Shown: piece by piece, positions 35,155 to 43,989 of the stretch
How the letters are laid out: every line of letters begins with the position of its first letter
Numbering within the stretch: position 1 is the first letter of the stretch
Source: Actinomadura livida
Lineage (GTDB): Bacteria > Actinomycetota > Actinomycetes > Streptosporangiales > Streptosporangiaceae
Assembly (NCBI RefSeq): GCF_014648675.1
Contig: NZ_BMRO01000001.1
Span: forward strand, 92,606-143,638
DNA: 51,033 bases
Reading direction: 5' to 3'
Notes under the pieces: generated by a model
The model's input: the letters and a program-made list of their open reading frames with translations, nothing else
The model's database searches: none
Told to the model about the DNA's origin: nothing
Translations under genes and position numbers: made by a program

Positions 35155-36564
35155 ATGGAGCCGTACCGCATCAAGGCCGTCGAACCCCTGCCGCGCACGA
35201 CCCGGCCGCAGCGCGAGGCGGCCCTGCGGCGGGTGCACTACAACCTGTTCGACCTGCGCGCCGAGGAGGTCACCATCGACCTCCTCACGGATTCGGGCAC
35301 CGGGGCCCTGTCGGCCGGCCAGCTGGCGGCGGCGATGGCGGCCGACGAGTCCTACGCCGGGTCAGGGTCCTTCCACCGCTTCCGCGACGCGGCCCGGGAG
35401 CTGACGTCCTACCCGCACATCCTGCCGGTCCACCAGGGCCGCGCCGCCGAACGCGTCCTGTTCTCCACCCTGGTGGGGCCCGGCAAGATCACCCTCAGCA
35501 ACACGCACTTCGACACCACCCGCGCCAACGTGGAACTCACCGGCGGGGAGGCCCGCGACCTCCCATGCCCCCAATCGCGGGACGTGGACGGCGCCGCACC
35601 GTTCAAGGGCGACATCGACCTTGAGTCGCTGCGGGCCGTCCTCGACGGCCCGGAGGCGTCGCGCGTCGCGCTGGTGCTGATGACGGTCACGAACAACGGA
35701 TGCGGCGGCCAGCCGGTCTCCATGGCCAACCTCACCGAGGCCGCCGCGGTATGCCGCCGCCACGGCGTCCCCCTGTTCCTGGACGCGGCGCGGTTCGCCG
35801 AGAACGCCTGGCTGGTCACCCGGCGGGAGGCCGCCTACCGCGGCAGGACTCCCCACCAGGTCGCGCAGGAGGCTTTCCGTCTGGCCGACGGCTGCCTGCT
35901 GAGCGGCAAGAAGGACGGCATCGTCCACATCGGGGGGTTCCTGGGGCTGCGCGACAGCGCGCTCGCCCGGCGGTGCGAGCCGCTCCTGATCGCCACCGAG
36001 GGGTTTCCCACGTACGGCGGGCTCGCGGGCCGCGACATGGACATGATGGCGGTCGGGCTGGCCGAAGCGCTCGACCCCGCCTACCTCGCGTCCCGCGAGC
36101 ACGCCGCCGCCCATCTGGCCGCGCGCGCCCGCGCCGCGGGCGTCGGCATCGTCGAGCCGCCGGGACTGCACGCCGTCTATCTCGACGCCGGACGCCTGCT
36201 CGGACACATCCCCGCGCACCGCTTCCCGGGCCAGGCGCTCGCCTGCCAGCTGTATCTGGAAGGCGGCATCCGCTCGGTCGAACTCGGCTCGCTGTATCTG
36301 GGCCGGGAAGACGAGCACGGCGAACCGGTCGCCAGCGCACCGCACGAACTGGTTCGTCTCGCGCTGCCGCGCAGGGTCTACACCCGCGGGCATCTCGACC
36401 ATGTCGGCGACGTCCTCGCGCAGATCGCCGGCGAGCCGGGCAAGGTCCCCGGCTACCGCATCACCGAGCAGGCCCCCGTCCTCCGGCATTTCCGCGTCCG
36501 CCTCGAACCGGTCGACGACATGCTCCGGTGCGTCTCCGATGAGAGGGCACATGAACGGCACTGA
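35155..36564 (+). CDS. tnaA: Tryptophanase (tryptophan indole-lyase)
   Basis: A PLP enzyme that releases indole, pyruvate and ammonia from tryptophan. The 469 residues follow the beta-eliminating lyase family from RIKAVEPLPRTTR onward, with DLLTDSGTGALS, HQGRAAER, DAARFAENAWL and the PLP lysine in LSGKKDG (Lys253). Two residues separate it from tyrosine phenol-lyase. The position of the phenol-binding Arg is Leu here (RSVELG), and the C-terminal motif reads LRHF with the tryptophanase His, not LRFF. ATG 35155 is used; GTG 35143 overlaps the prenyltransferase stop. Its 3' end overlaps the convergent EamA gene by about 110 bases. A tryptophanase beside a DMATS enzyme is known from Streptomyces prenylindole loci (iptA/iptB). 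Confidence 0.93.
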   Translation: MEPYRIKAVEPLPRTTRPQREAALRRVHYNLFDLRAEEVTIDLLTDSGTGALSAGQLAAAMAADESYAGSGSFHRFRDAARELTSYPHILPVHQGRAAERVLFSTLVGPGKITLSNTHFDTTRANVELTGGEARDLPCPQSRDVDGAAPFKGDIDLESLRAVLDGPEASRVALVLMTVTNNGCGGQPVSMANLTEAAAVCRRHGVPLFLDAARFAENAWLVTRREAAYRGRTPHQVAQEAFRLADGCLLSGKKDGIVHIGGFLGLRDSALARRCEPLLIATEGFPTYGGLAGRDMDMMAVGLAEALDPAYLASREHAAAHLAARARAAGVGIVEPPGLHAVYLDAGRLLGHIPAHRFPGQALACQLYLEGGIRSVELGSLYLGREDEHGEPVASAPHELVRLALPRRVYTRGHLDHVGDVLAQIAGEPGKVPGYRITEQAPVLRHFRVRLEPVDDMLRCVSDERAHERH

Positions 36565-37430
36565 ACGGAATGTACGCGTTTCCTTGCCCGTACGGGCCGG
36601 CCGAGTGCGACTCCGGCCAGGACCAGGATGAGTCCGCACACCTGGTGGACGGTCAGCGCCTCGCCGGCGAGCGCGGTGCCGAGCAGCACCCCGGTCGCCG
36701 GGTTGAGCAGTCCGATCAGGCCCACGGTGCCCGCGGGGAGGTGCCGCAGCCCGGCGAACCAGGCGACGAACGCGAGCGCGGTGGCGACCAGGGCCACGTA
36801 GGCGAAGGCGAGGAGCGTCGGCATGGAGACCGCGGGCGGACGGCCCTCCACCGCCGCGGCGACCGGGAGGAGGAAGAGACCGCCGGCGACGAGCTGCCAA
36901 GTGGTCGAGGCGAGCACATCGACGTCGGAACTCCAGCGCTTGGCCAGGATGTATCCGAAGGACGACATCACCATGGCGGCGGCGGAGGCCAGGACCCCTC
37001 CCACGTTCACGGTGTCCGTCCCCGCGAGCAGCATGAGGCACACCCCGGCGAGCCCGATCGCGGCACCGGCCAGAGGGGCGGCCCGGGGCCGCTCGGACAC
37101 CAGCGGCCACGCGATGAGCATCATCGTCAGCGGGGACGTCGCCATGACCGTCGAGGCGACGCTCGTCGGAAGCAACTGTGACGCGATGTAGATGAGGGCG
37201 AAGAACACGCTCACGTTGAGCAGCCCGAGCACGGCGGACCTCCACCACCATGCGCCGCGGGGCAGCGTCCTGGACAAGGCCAGCAGGACGAGCCCGGCGG
37301 GCAGTGCCCGGAAGGCCGCTCCGTAGAGCGCGTGGTCGGGAGGAAGGAATCCGCGGGTGACGAAGTAGTTCGTCCCCCAGGCCACCGGCGCCATCGCCGT
37401 GACGGCCGCCCAGCGCAAGTTGGCTTCCAC
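36453..37430 (-). CDS. EamA/DMT-family transporter
   Basis: The 325-residue protein has about ten hydrophobic segments in two EamA halves (MAPVAWGTNYFVTRG; LLPTSVASTVMATSPL; ASAAAMVMSSFGYILAKRW; AVSMPTLLAFAYVALVATALAFV; TVGLIGLLNPATGVLLG). Transporters of this group export metabolites or drugs. I prefer GTG 37430 because the ATG at 37472 would lie across the operator and the divergent start. The last 35 residues run antisense over the tryptophanase gene and look non-conserved. A MarR gene is divergently placed, which suggests repression relieved by the exported compound. Confidence 0.9.
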   Translation of the reverse strand: MEANLRWAAVTAMAPVAWGTNYFVTRGFLPPDHALYGAAFRALPAGLVLLALSRTLPRGAWWWRSAVLGLLNVSVFFALIYIASQLLPTSVASTVMATSPLTMMLIAWPLVSERPRAAPLAGAAIGLAGVCLMLLAGTDTVNVGGVLASAAAMVMSSFGYILAKRWSSDVDVLASTTWQLVAGGLFLLPVAAAVEGRPPAVSMPTLLAFAYVALVATALAFVAWFAGLRHLPAGTVGLIGLLNPATGVLLGTALAGEALTVHQVCGLILVLAGVALGRPVRARKRVHSVQCRSCALSSETHRSMSSTGSRRTRKCRRTGACSVMR

Positions 37431-37470
37431 GGAAGGCAATATAGCTTCCCCGGAAGATATATTGCCTTCC
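37431..37470. promoter_or_regulatory. Large palindromic operator between EamA and MarR genes
   Basis: A perfect 13-base inverted repeat: GGAAGGCAATATA (37431-37443) and TATATTGCCTTCC (37458-37470). Inside it, GCTTCCCCGGAAG adds a second palindrome. The site fills the whole gap between the divergent GTG 37430 and ATG 37471, as expected for a MarR-family autoregulated operator that blocks both promoters. Confidence 0.8.
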
Positions 37471-37995
37471 ATGGAGGACCGGCAACCGCTCGACCACGTG
37501 GCCCGCATCCAGGCCGACTGGCGCCGCGAACGTCCCGACGTGGACGTCACCCCACAGGGAGTGATCGGCCGCCTGCACCGTCTGGCCGGGCATCTCACCA
37601 AGGAACTCTGCGCGGTCTACGACCGCTACGGGCTCAGCGAGGGCGAGTTCGACGTCCTGTGCGCCCTGCGCCGTGCCGGCGAGCCCTACGAACGGGCGCC
37701 TGGGGAACTCGCCGTCCACACCATGGTCACCACCGGCGCCATGACGAAGCGACTCGACCGCCTGGAACGGGCCGGGCTCGTCACCCGCCGCCGCTCCGAC
37801 GACGACCAGCGCAGCCGGATCGTCGCCCTCACCAGGCCCGGCCGCGAACTGATAGACCGCGCATTCACCGACCACATGCGCAACGAGCGACGCCTATTGG
37901 ACCTGCTGCCCCCCAGCGAGGCCGAAGCACTCGAAACACTGCTCACGTCTTGGCTAGCGCGAGCAGAACCCCCGTCCCCACCCACCGGCGACTGA
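37471..37995 (+). CDS. MarR-family transcriptional regulator
   Basis: The 174-residue protein shows the MarR winged helix: GVIGRLHRLAGHLTKEL, YGLSEGEFDVLCALRRAG, ERAPGELAVHTMVTTGAMTKRLDRLERAGLVTRRRSDDDQRSR (recognition helix and wing), then a C-terminal dimerisation helix ending at GD. ATG 37471 begins directly after the palindrome, so transcripts may be nearly leaderless. By position it represses itself and the EamA transporter. Confidence 0.95.
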   Translation: MEDRQPLDHVARIQADWRRERPDVDVTPQGVIGRLHRLAGHLTKELCAVYDRYGLSEGEFDVLCALRRAGEPYERAPGELAVHTMVTTGAMTKRLDRLERAGLVTRRRSDDDQRSRIVALTRPGRELIDRAFTDHMRNERRLLDLLPPSEAEALETLLTSWLARAEPPSPPTGD

Positions 37996-38229
37996 GACCA
38001 CCGCTCCCCTGGACGGTCGTCGGCCGAGTGCCTGCCAAGCCCTGATGGGGGTGCTCGCCGCATTAGGGTTCGGCAGTGATCGAATCGATGGCGTTCGTGC
38101 ACGCCGGGTCGGCACTGTCGGACCTGGTCATCGGTGACTGGCACTTAGCGGCTGGGTCCGAGAGTTCTACAGAGGGGTGCGGCAGACTTGGGATGACTCG
38201 TTGGGGGGTGGGACGTGCGAGGAGGTCGG

Positions 38230-39189
38230 TTGGCCGTCGAGGAGCTGGAGGCATTGCGGGGGCCGCTGACCGGCTACTGCTATCGGCTCCTCGGGTCCGC
38301 GGCCGATACGGATGACGCGGTTCAGGAGACTCTGATTCGGGCGTCGTCCAAGTGGGAGCAGTACGACCCGGGCAGGGCGCGGTTGAGTACGTGGGTCCAT
38401 CGGATCGCCACCAATGTCTGCATCGACATGCTGCGGGCGGCGAAGCGGCGGGCCTTGGTGATGGACGTGGGGTCGGCGGGGCCGGAGCTCGGTGCGCCGC
38501 TGCCTCCGGAGTCCTGGGTGGAGCCGATGCCCGACTCGCGTGTGCTGGGCGAGCAGGATCCCGGTGAGGTCGTCCTGGGGCGGGAGTCGGTTCGGCTGGC
38601 GTTCATCGCGGCGCTCCAGCACCTCGCTCCCCGGCAGCGGGCCGTCCTTGTGCTGCGGGACGTTCTCGTGTTCAGCGCTCAGGAGACCGCCGAGATCCTC
38701 GGCACGACCGTGGCCGCGGTGAACAGCGCGTTGCAGCGGGCGCGGGCCTCACTCGAAGCCGCCCGGCCTGATCCGTTCGACGTCTACGACCCCGAAGACG
38801 CCGGCCAGCGTCATCTGCTGCGTCGCTACGTGGCCGCTTTCGAGTCCCATGACGTCGCCGGGTTGACCGCGATACTGCGTGAGGACGCGGTGGCCTCCAT
38901 GCCGCCGTTCCTGTGGCGGCTGGAAGGCGCTCGGAGGATCGCTACGACCGTCGGGGCCGCCGACTCCTGTGCGGGCGCGCGGCTGATGCCGTGCCGCGTC
39001 AACGGTGCGCCCGGGTTCGGGCAGTACCGGCCCGGGGACGACGGCGCCCTCCACCCGTTCGCGCTCGTCGCGGTCGACGTACGGGACGGCCAGATCGCCC
39101 GGATGGTGACGTTCCTTGGTACCCAGGACCGGTTCGCCGAGTTCGGTCTCCCGGAGTTCCTTCGAGGTGCTGAGCACGTCAGCATGTGA
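38230..39189 (+). CDS. ECF sigma factor with SnoaL-like C-terminal domain
   Basis: I put the start at TTG 38230, with GAGGAGG 4 bases upstream; GTG 38215 is the alternative. Region 2 is GYCYRLLGSAADTDDAVQETLIRA and WVHRIATNVCIDMLR; region 4 is LPPRQRAVLVL-type ([35 protein letters not shown]). After residue 180 a SnoaL/NTF2-like domain follows (LLRRYVAAFESHDVAGL; GQIARMVTFLG). The WVEPMPDSRV linker is typical of the SigX5-like (TIGR02960) group. In such factors the C-terminal domain tunes activity instead of a separate anti-sigma factor. The isomerase gene downstream is a likely co-transcribed partner. Confidence 0.92.
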   Translation: MAVEELEALRGPLTGYCYRLLGSAADTDDAVQETLIRASSKWEQYDPGRARLSTWVHRIATNVCIDMLRAAKRRALVMDVGSAGPELGAPLPPESWVEPMPDSRVLGEQDPGEVVLGRESVRLAFIAALQHLAPRQRAVLVLRDVLVFSAQETAEILGTTVAAVNSALQRARASLEAARPDPFDVYDPEDAGQRHLLRRYVAAFESHDVAGLTAILREDAVASMPPFLWRLEGARRIATTVGAADSCAGARLMPCRVNGAPGFGQYRPGDDGALHPFALVAVDVRDGQIARMVTFLGTQDRFAEFGLPEFLRGAEHVSM

Positions 39190-39257
39190 GCGATGAGTTG
39201 CCGCACTACGCGTCGTACAAGTCGATGAACACCCTTACGACGCGGAAGGACGGCCTG

Positions 39258-39869
39258 ATGGAGACAGACTCGGCCCACCTGACCACAGAAACCCGTGCGG
39301 AGCGGGAGCGGCTCGCCGACCTCCTCGGCGACCTCGCGCCCGAGCAGTGGGACACGCCGTCCCTGTGCGACGGCTGGCGGGTCCGTGAGGTGGTCGCCCA
39401 TATGACGATGGCGTACCGGACCAAGGCGATCCAGGTGATGGCAGGCATCGTCCGGGCCCGGTTCTCGTTCAACCGGTACGCCGACCGGGACGCCCGGGCG
39501 GCGACGCAAGCGATGAGCGAGGCCGAACTGCTCGGCCTTCTCCGCCGCAACATCGACCACCCCTGGCAGCCGCCGGGTGGCGGGCAGGCCGGCGCCCTCA
39601 GCCACGACGTCATCCACGGTCTCGACTTCACCGAGCCGCTCGGCCTGCCCGCGGCACCGCCCGAGCGCATCGCCCTGGTCCTGGCGGCGAGCAGGCCCCG
39701 GCAACTGAAGTACTTCGGGGTCGACCTCGGCGGGCGGAAACTGGCCGCCACCGACTCCGGCGCGGTCGTCGGGGACGGATCCACCGTCGTGGAGATGACC
39801 TCCAAGGACATCCTCCTCGTGGTCACCGGACGGCGCGCCCTCAACGAGGTCCCGCAAGCGAGCCGGTGA
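39258..39869 (+). CDS. Maleylpyruvate isomerase/mycothiol-dependent family protein
   Basis: The 203-residue protein has the DinB-like four-helix fold of the mycothiol-dependent isomerase group: ERERLADLLGDLAPEQWDTPSLCDGWRVREVVAHM includes the typical SLC-GW motif with the metal His at the end, and HDVIHGLDFTEPLG carries a second His. ATG 39258 follows AAGGA; GTG 39186 overlaps the sigma-factor stop and would add 24 unconserved residues. Members use mycothiol in detoxification; the substrate is unknown. It seems to form an operon with the sigma factor. Confidence 0.9.
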   Translation: METDSAHLTTETRAERERLADLLGDLAPEQWDTPSLCDGWRVREVVAHMTMAYRTKAIQVMAGIVRARFSFNRYADRDARAATQAMSEAELLGLLRRNIDHPWQPPGGGQAGALSHDVIHGLDFTEPLGLPAAPPERIALVLAASRPRQLKYFGVDLGGRKLAATDSGAVVGDGSTVVEMTSKDILLVVTGRRALNEVPQASR

Positions 39870-40002
39870 CGGCTCAGCAGGACGGGCGGACACCGAAGAC
39901 GCCGGCGGCATTCCCGCCGTGTCGCGGGCGCACGGCGCTTCACTGGTTCCACGGTGGGTGCGCACCGAAGGGCCGGCCCTTGCCGTAGCTCAAGGACATG
40001 AC

Positions 40003-40040
40003 GCCGCCTGACGACGACCTGTCGTCAGGCGGCGCCTTTT
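40003..40040 (+). terminator. Rho-independent terminator
   Basis: A perfect 13-base stem, GCCGCCTGACGAC and GTCGTCAGGCGGC, with a 5-base loop, followed by GCCTTTT. It lies between convergent genes; the T-run serves the plus-strand transcript, but the stem may also stop the other side. Confidence 0.85.
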
Positions 40041-40077
40041 CGACGTCCGTCCGTGCCCGGATCGCTCCCTTACCTGG

Positions 40078-41079
40078 TCACAGAGTGTGCACCCAGGTGC
40101 CGGAGGTGTAGCAGTGATCGCTGGCAAGAGGGTCGGTCGGGCAGTACGGCGCCTTCGTAGTGGGCTTACCCGTGCGGTCGACCCAGATGTAGTCGACATG
40201 CCCGTCGGGAGTGGCCGCCCGGGGGTAGGTTTCCGGCTCGCCGTCGTGGTCCTTCCAAGTCGGCATTGTCCCCTTGTCCTGGGCCACTAGATCCTGCATG
40301 CCCGTGAAGTATGCGGGAACCGCGTCACGGAGATCAACGGGCAGCAGATTGAAGTCGCCGGCGAGTACTCTCGCTTGTCCGGCCGCGTACGCCGTGGCCA
40401 TCACGAGGTATTCAGCGGCTTGCGGTCTCGCCCACTCTTCCTCATTCTCCAGGTGGGTCGTGCAGACCGTCATGACCCCGATATAGGTCTGCAGTTTGAG
40501 GCAGAGCATGGTGCGGCACTCGTCTACTGTGCAGTCCAGGCCCTCATCTCGCGACGGGAGGTAGCGCGCGATGCCGTCCACTTTGACACCACCCGGATGC
40601 AGGATCGCACTACCGAACGGCTCGCCTCCGCAATCATTGGTGTTCTCGGGCAGGCTGACGACCATCGTGCCCGGGCTGCCCGTCCTGGTGACCAGGTCCT
40701 CGAAATCCTGCCGGCAGACCTCGTTGAGCGAGATGAACCAGGGGCTGTCGGTGCCCTTGAAAAAGGCCACCAGGTTCTTTGCCCGGTCCTTGAGCACCGG
40801 ATGTTCAACGCACGAGTCGTTTCCAGCGCAGATGTTGTAGTGCTGGATGGGGATCTCCAGGAGCGCAGCGGCACGACTGGACGCCGATGGCTGCGGTCGC
40901 TGTACGTTCGCGGGCGTGTACTCCAGGACCATCGGCTTCCCGTCGGCGGCCTCGATGACCCGCGTCGTGGGACCGGACGTGACCGGTGGTGCACTCTCGG
41001 CATACCCGGGAATGCCGGCAAGGCCGAACGCCATGATCATGATGACGGCGACGGCCAGCGTCGCCCTTACTCTTCGCAC
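40078..41079 (-). CDS. Secreted endonuclease/exonuclease/phosphatase-family protein
   Basis: A 333-residue protein with a signal peptide (basic start, hydrophobic AVAVIMIMAFGLAG, cleavage near YAES). EEP-fold motifs appear in order: SLNEVCRQD (metal-binding Glu), VCTTHLEN, AGDFNLLP (catalytic Asp-Asn pair), HVDYIWV and SDHCYTSG (catalytic His). Six or more Cys residues outside the signal suggest disulfides in the secreted form. It may be a DNase, sphingomyelinase-like or inositol phosphatase enzyme. The start is GTG 41079 after GGGAG. Confidence 0.9.
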   Translation of the reverse strand: MRRVRATLAVAVIMIMAFGLAGIPGYAESAPPVTSGPTTRVIEAADGKPMVLEYTPANVQRPQPSASSRAAALLEIPIQHYNICAGNDSCVEHPVLKDRAKNLVAFFKGTDSPWFISLNEVCRQDFEDLVTRTGSPGTMVVSLPENTNDCGGEPFGSAILHPGGVKVDGIARYLPSRDEGLDCTVDECRTMLCLKLQTYIGVMTVCTTHLENEEEWARPQAAEYLVMATAYAAGQARVLAGDFNLLPVDLRDAVPAYFTGMQDLVAQDKGTMPTWKDHDGEPETYPRAATPDGHVDYIWVDRTGKPTTKAPYCPTDPLASDHCYTSGTWVHTL

Positions 41080-41250
41080 TGGGAGCTCCCACCTGCTGAA
41101 TCGGAATGCCCCCGATGGGCAGGCTCAGTGTGCGGATCCAACCGTGGGCCGTCACGTTACTGGCCGATCATGGTCATCGACGGGTTTTACAACCGCCCAT
41201 CGACTGCAATTCGGCCAGCCATATAACGCTGCGGAGCCCGTCGCGGTCGC

Positions 41251-42021
41251 TCAGCCGACCCGGAAGGTCTCGCCTGGAGCGGCGTAGACGGTGGGGCCGT
41301 CGAAGCGGGTCGAGGCAGCGGCCACCGCCTGCCGAGGAGTGAGGGAACGTCCGACGTGGGTGACGATCAACCGGCTCGCCTGGGCCGCGCGGGCGGTGTC
41401 ACCGGCGTTCTCCGGCGTGTGGTGGACCTGCTCCCCCGTGGCCGGGATCTCGGCACTGTCGGCCTCGCACAGCAGCACGTCGCACCCCTCGGCCAGGCTG
41501 GTCAGCGCCGGGCAGGGAGCCGTGTCCCCGGAGTACACCAGTGACCCGCCCTCGCCCTCGACGCGCAGCGCGAAGGCCGGCATGCCGTGCGATACCGCCC
41601 GGCTGGTCAGTGTTAGCGCGCCGATTCGGGTCGAATGCCCGTCCTGCAGTTCCTCTATGGCGAAGGCGGACTCGACGGGGCTGCGGACGGAGGTGTTGGT
41701 GAGGAAGTGCGCCAGCCGATCGGCAATGCCCGGCGGGCCGTACAGGGGGATCGGGGCAGCGAGGCGGATGTCGGCGTAGAGCGCGCCGTAGTAGGCGGTG
41801 AGGAGGTCCGCGCTGTGGTCGGCGTGCAGGTGCGAGATCCAGATCGCGTCCAACTCGTCCAGCCGGACGTGCCGTTGCAGTTCGGCCAGCGTCCCGGTGC
41901 CCGCGTCCACCCACACCCTGGCGCCCGCGCCGGACACCAGGTAGCCGGAGCACGGGTTCCCCACGCTCGGGTACGGCGTCGCGGACCCCAAAACCGTCAG
42001 ACTGAGATTCTCCCTCGCCAT
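41251..42021 (-). CDS. MBL-fold metallo-hydrolase (RNase Z-like)
   Basis: The 256-residue protein has the metallo-beta-lactamase motif HLHADH at 64-69, preceded by VWVDAGTGTL. Downstream are SHGMPAFALRV, YSGDTAPCPAL (metal-bridging Asp), and HHTPENAGDTA and THV as the last His motifs. The architecture is that of the RNase Z/arylsulfatase subgroup of stand-alone MBL hydrolases; in actinomycetes they are often annotated only as hydrolases. It is transcribed leftwards towards the EEP gene with a gap of 171 bases. Confidence 0.9.
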   Translation of the reverse strand: MARENLSLTVLGSATPYPSVGNPCSGYLVSGAGARVWVDAGTGTLAELQRHVRLDELDAIWISHLHADHSADLLTAYYGALYADIRLAAPIPLYGPPGIADRLAHFLTNTSVRSPVESAFAIEELQDGHSTRIGALTLTSRAVSHGMPAFALRVEGEGGSLVYSGDTAPCPALTSLAEGCDVLLCEADSAEIPATGEQVHHTPENAGDTARAAQASRLIVTHVGRSLTPRQAVAAASTRFDGPTVYAAPGETFRVG

Positions 42022-42180
42022 CCGCGAAGTCTAGAACGGGTGATCAACATACGCGTTCCGCACGAAACCGCGCCGCGGCCATGCACGGTCATGTTCGCGA
42101 CCGAGCGGGCGGCGACATCGAGGTCGCGACCTTGATAATGGCCTTACCGCCGTCCTCGGCCGGGCAATTGGAGGCGATAC

Positions 42181-43782
42181 GTGAGTGATTGGCAGGTCCA
42201 GGGCTTCCAGGAAGTGCGGGAACTCGGCCGGGGCGGCCAGGGCAGGGTGGTCCTGGCCCGGCACGTGGAGGCCGGTACCCCGGTCGCGATCAAGTACCTC
42301 CCCGCCGATGCCGGCCTCGACAGCAGGGAGCGGTTCCGCCGCGAGTCGCAGATGCTCGGCCGTGTGGCCAGCCCGCACGTCGCGCGCCTGTACCGGTTGG
42401 TGGAGAACGAGCGCGGTATCGCGATCGTGATGGAGGTGGTCGACGGCGTCCCCCTCACCAGGGTCCTCGGCCACCACGGGACGCTGGAGCCCGAGGCCGC
42501 GCTGACCGTGCTGAAGGGCTCCCTGCGGGGACTGGCGGCCGCGCACGAGGTAGGGGTCGTCCACCGCGACTACAAGCCCGCCAACGTCATCGTCCCGGCC
42601 GACGGGTGCAGCAAACTCATCGACTTCGGTGTCGCGGTGTGGTCGGGGGAAGGCAGCCGCGCCGGGACGCCGCACTACATGGCACCCGAGCAGTGGCGCG
42701 GCGGTCCCGCGTCCCCCGCCACCGATGTCTACGCCGCCACCTGCGTGTTCTTCGAATGCGTGACGGGCCGCCGCCCGTATCCGCCCGCCGAAGGGGCCGC
42801 GGGCCGGGCCGCGATCAGGGCCGGGCACCTGTCGGCGCCGGTTCCCGTCGAGGACGTGCCCGAGAAGCTGCGGGGGCTCGTGGCCAGGGGAATGGCCAAG
42901 GAGCCCGCCGAGCGCCCCGAGGACGCCGAGGCGTTCGCGGCGGAGCTGGAGGAAACGGCCCGTGCCGCGTACGGGGCGGACTGGGAGGGGCGCGGTATCC
43001 GCGCCCTCGCCGGCGGAGCCGTCGCGCTGGCCGCGCTGTTCCCGCTGATGGCCGCCGGATTGACGTCGGCCGGGGCGGGCGCCGGAGGCGCGGCGACCGC
43101 GACGGCGGGCACGACGGGCGTGCTGTCCGCGCTGGGCACCAAGGCCGGCGCGACGGTGGCGGGCGCCGCCGTCGTGACCGCCACCGTGGGCGGCGGCGTC
43201 GGCGTCTACCAGGCCACCTTGCCTGAACCGGCCGAATCGCAGGTGGCCGTCGCCGCGACTCCCAGCCCGACGGGCAAGCGGCTGGATCTCGGCGATTTCA
43301 CGATCACCGCCCCCAAGTCCTGGAGGGTCACCCGTATAGAGGGCGAGCTTGGCGGATACCGCGTTCGGGTGCCCGGTGAGTGTGCGCCCACCGAGTACCG
43401 CGGCGAGGCCTGTCCGATGGTTCAGGTGCTCGGTTCCAAGTGGGTGGACCCGCCCCCGACGACGGCCATCGAGAGCTACGAACCCGCCTATGCGTGGCAT
43501 CCGGGAACCGACCCGTCGCACATCTGCCCTCCCCGCCCCCTCATCCCGTCGGCGAGCGGCGTGCGGCTGCTGAACCAGGCGTTCGCCAAGGTCGGCGACC
43601 GCACCGCCGAATACCGCGAGTGGCGGATGCAGTGCGCGGACTTCGTTGCGGGCGGCATGCGCGCGCGGGACGTCTTCTTCGTCCAGCGCCTGTGGTACCT
43701 GCCGCAGTCGCGGATCCTCATAGTCGACGAGTGGGACACCCCCGGCCTCGCGCAGATCCTCGCCCGCGCCAAGTGGACCTGA
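42181..43782 (+). CDS. Membrane Ser/Thr protein kinase
   Basis: GTG 42181 is preceded by a good GGAGG. The 533-residue protein has an N-terminal Hanks kinase: LGRGGQGRVVLA Gly loop, Lys38, HRDYKPAN (128-135, Tyr replacing the usual Leu), DFG (148-150) and GTPHYMAPEQW. Two membrane segments lie at about 270-300 and 315-335. The C-terminal extracellular part (FTITAPKSWRVTRIEGELGGYRVRVP and four or more Cys) is a sensor-like domain of unknown ligand. It is divergent from the MBL gene. Confidence 0.92.
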   Translation: MSDWQVQGFQEVRELGRGGQGRVVLARHVEAGTPVAIKYLPADAGLDSRERFRRESQMLGRVASPHVARLYRLVENERGIAIVMEVVDGVPLTRVLGHHGTLEPEAALTVLKGSLRGLAAAHEVGVVHRDYKPANVIVPADGCSKLIDFGVAVWSGEGSRAGTPHYMAPEQWRGGPASPATDVYAATCVFFECVTGRRPYPPAEGAAGRAAIRAGHLSAPVPVEDVPEKLRGLVARGMAKEPAERPEDAEAFAAELEETARAAYGADWEGRGIRALAGGAVALAALFPLMAAGLTSAGAGAGGAATATAGTTGVLSALGTKAGATVAGAAVVTATVGGGVGVYQATLPEPAESQVAVAATPSPTGKRLDLGDFTITAPKSWRVTRIEGELGGYRVRVPGECAPTEYRGEACPMVQVLGSKWVDPPPTTAIESYEPAYAWHPGTDPSHICPPRPLIPSASGVRLLNQAFAKVGDRTAEYREWRMQCADFVAGGMRARDVFFVQRLWYLPQSRILIVDEWDTPGLAQILARAKWT

Positions 43783-43900
43783 GGGACCCGCCTCCGGCCG
43801 GGGCGCTTCTGCGCTGACAATTCCAGTCGACTCCGAAAATGCGTATTCGGTCTTGCCGTGGGTGCATTTTCTGGCGTGGGCGGGCCATTGGAACCGGCCG

Positions 43901-43929
43901 TTGGACGAGGCGTCGCATTAGCGGACAAT
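43901..43929 (+). promoter_or_regulatory. Predicted sigma-70 type promoter
   Basis: TTGGAC at 43901, a 17-base spacer, then GACAAT at 43924. It lies 60 bases upstream of the DUF6082 start, which has AGGAGA as its ribosome site. Confidence 0.45.
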
Positions 43930-43989
43930 GCCGGGCGGCGGGTCCGGGTCCCGCCGTAGGCGTCGTCGGGTGCGGTCAGGAGAGCGGTA

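Noticed and set aside
35362..37875. Long minus-strand open frame
   Set aside because: Antisense to tryptophanase and MarR and out of frame with the EamA gene; no family features.
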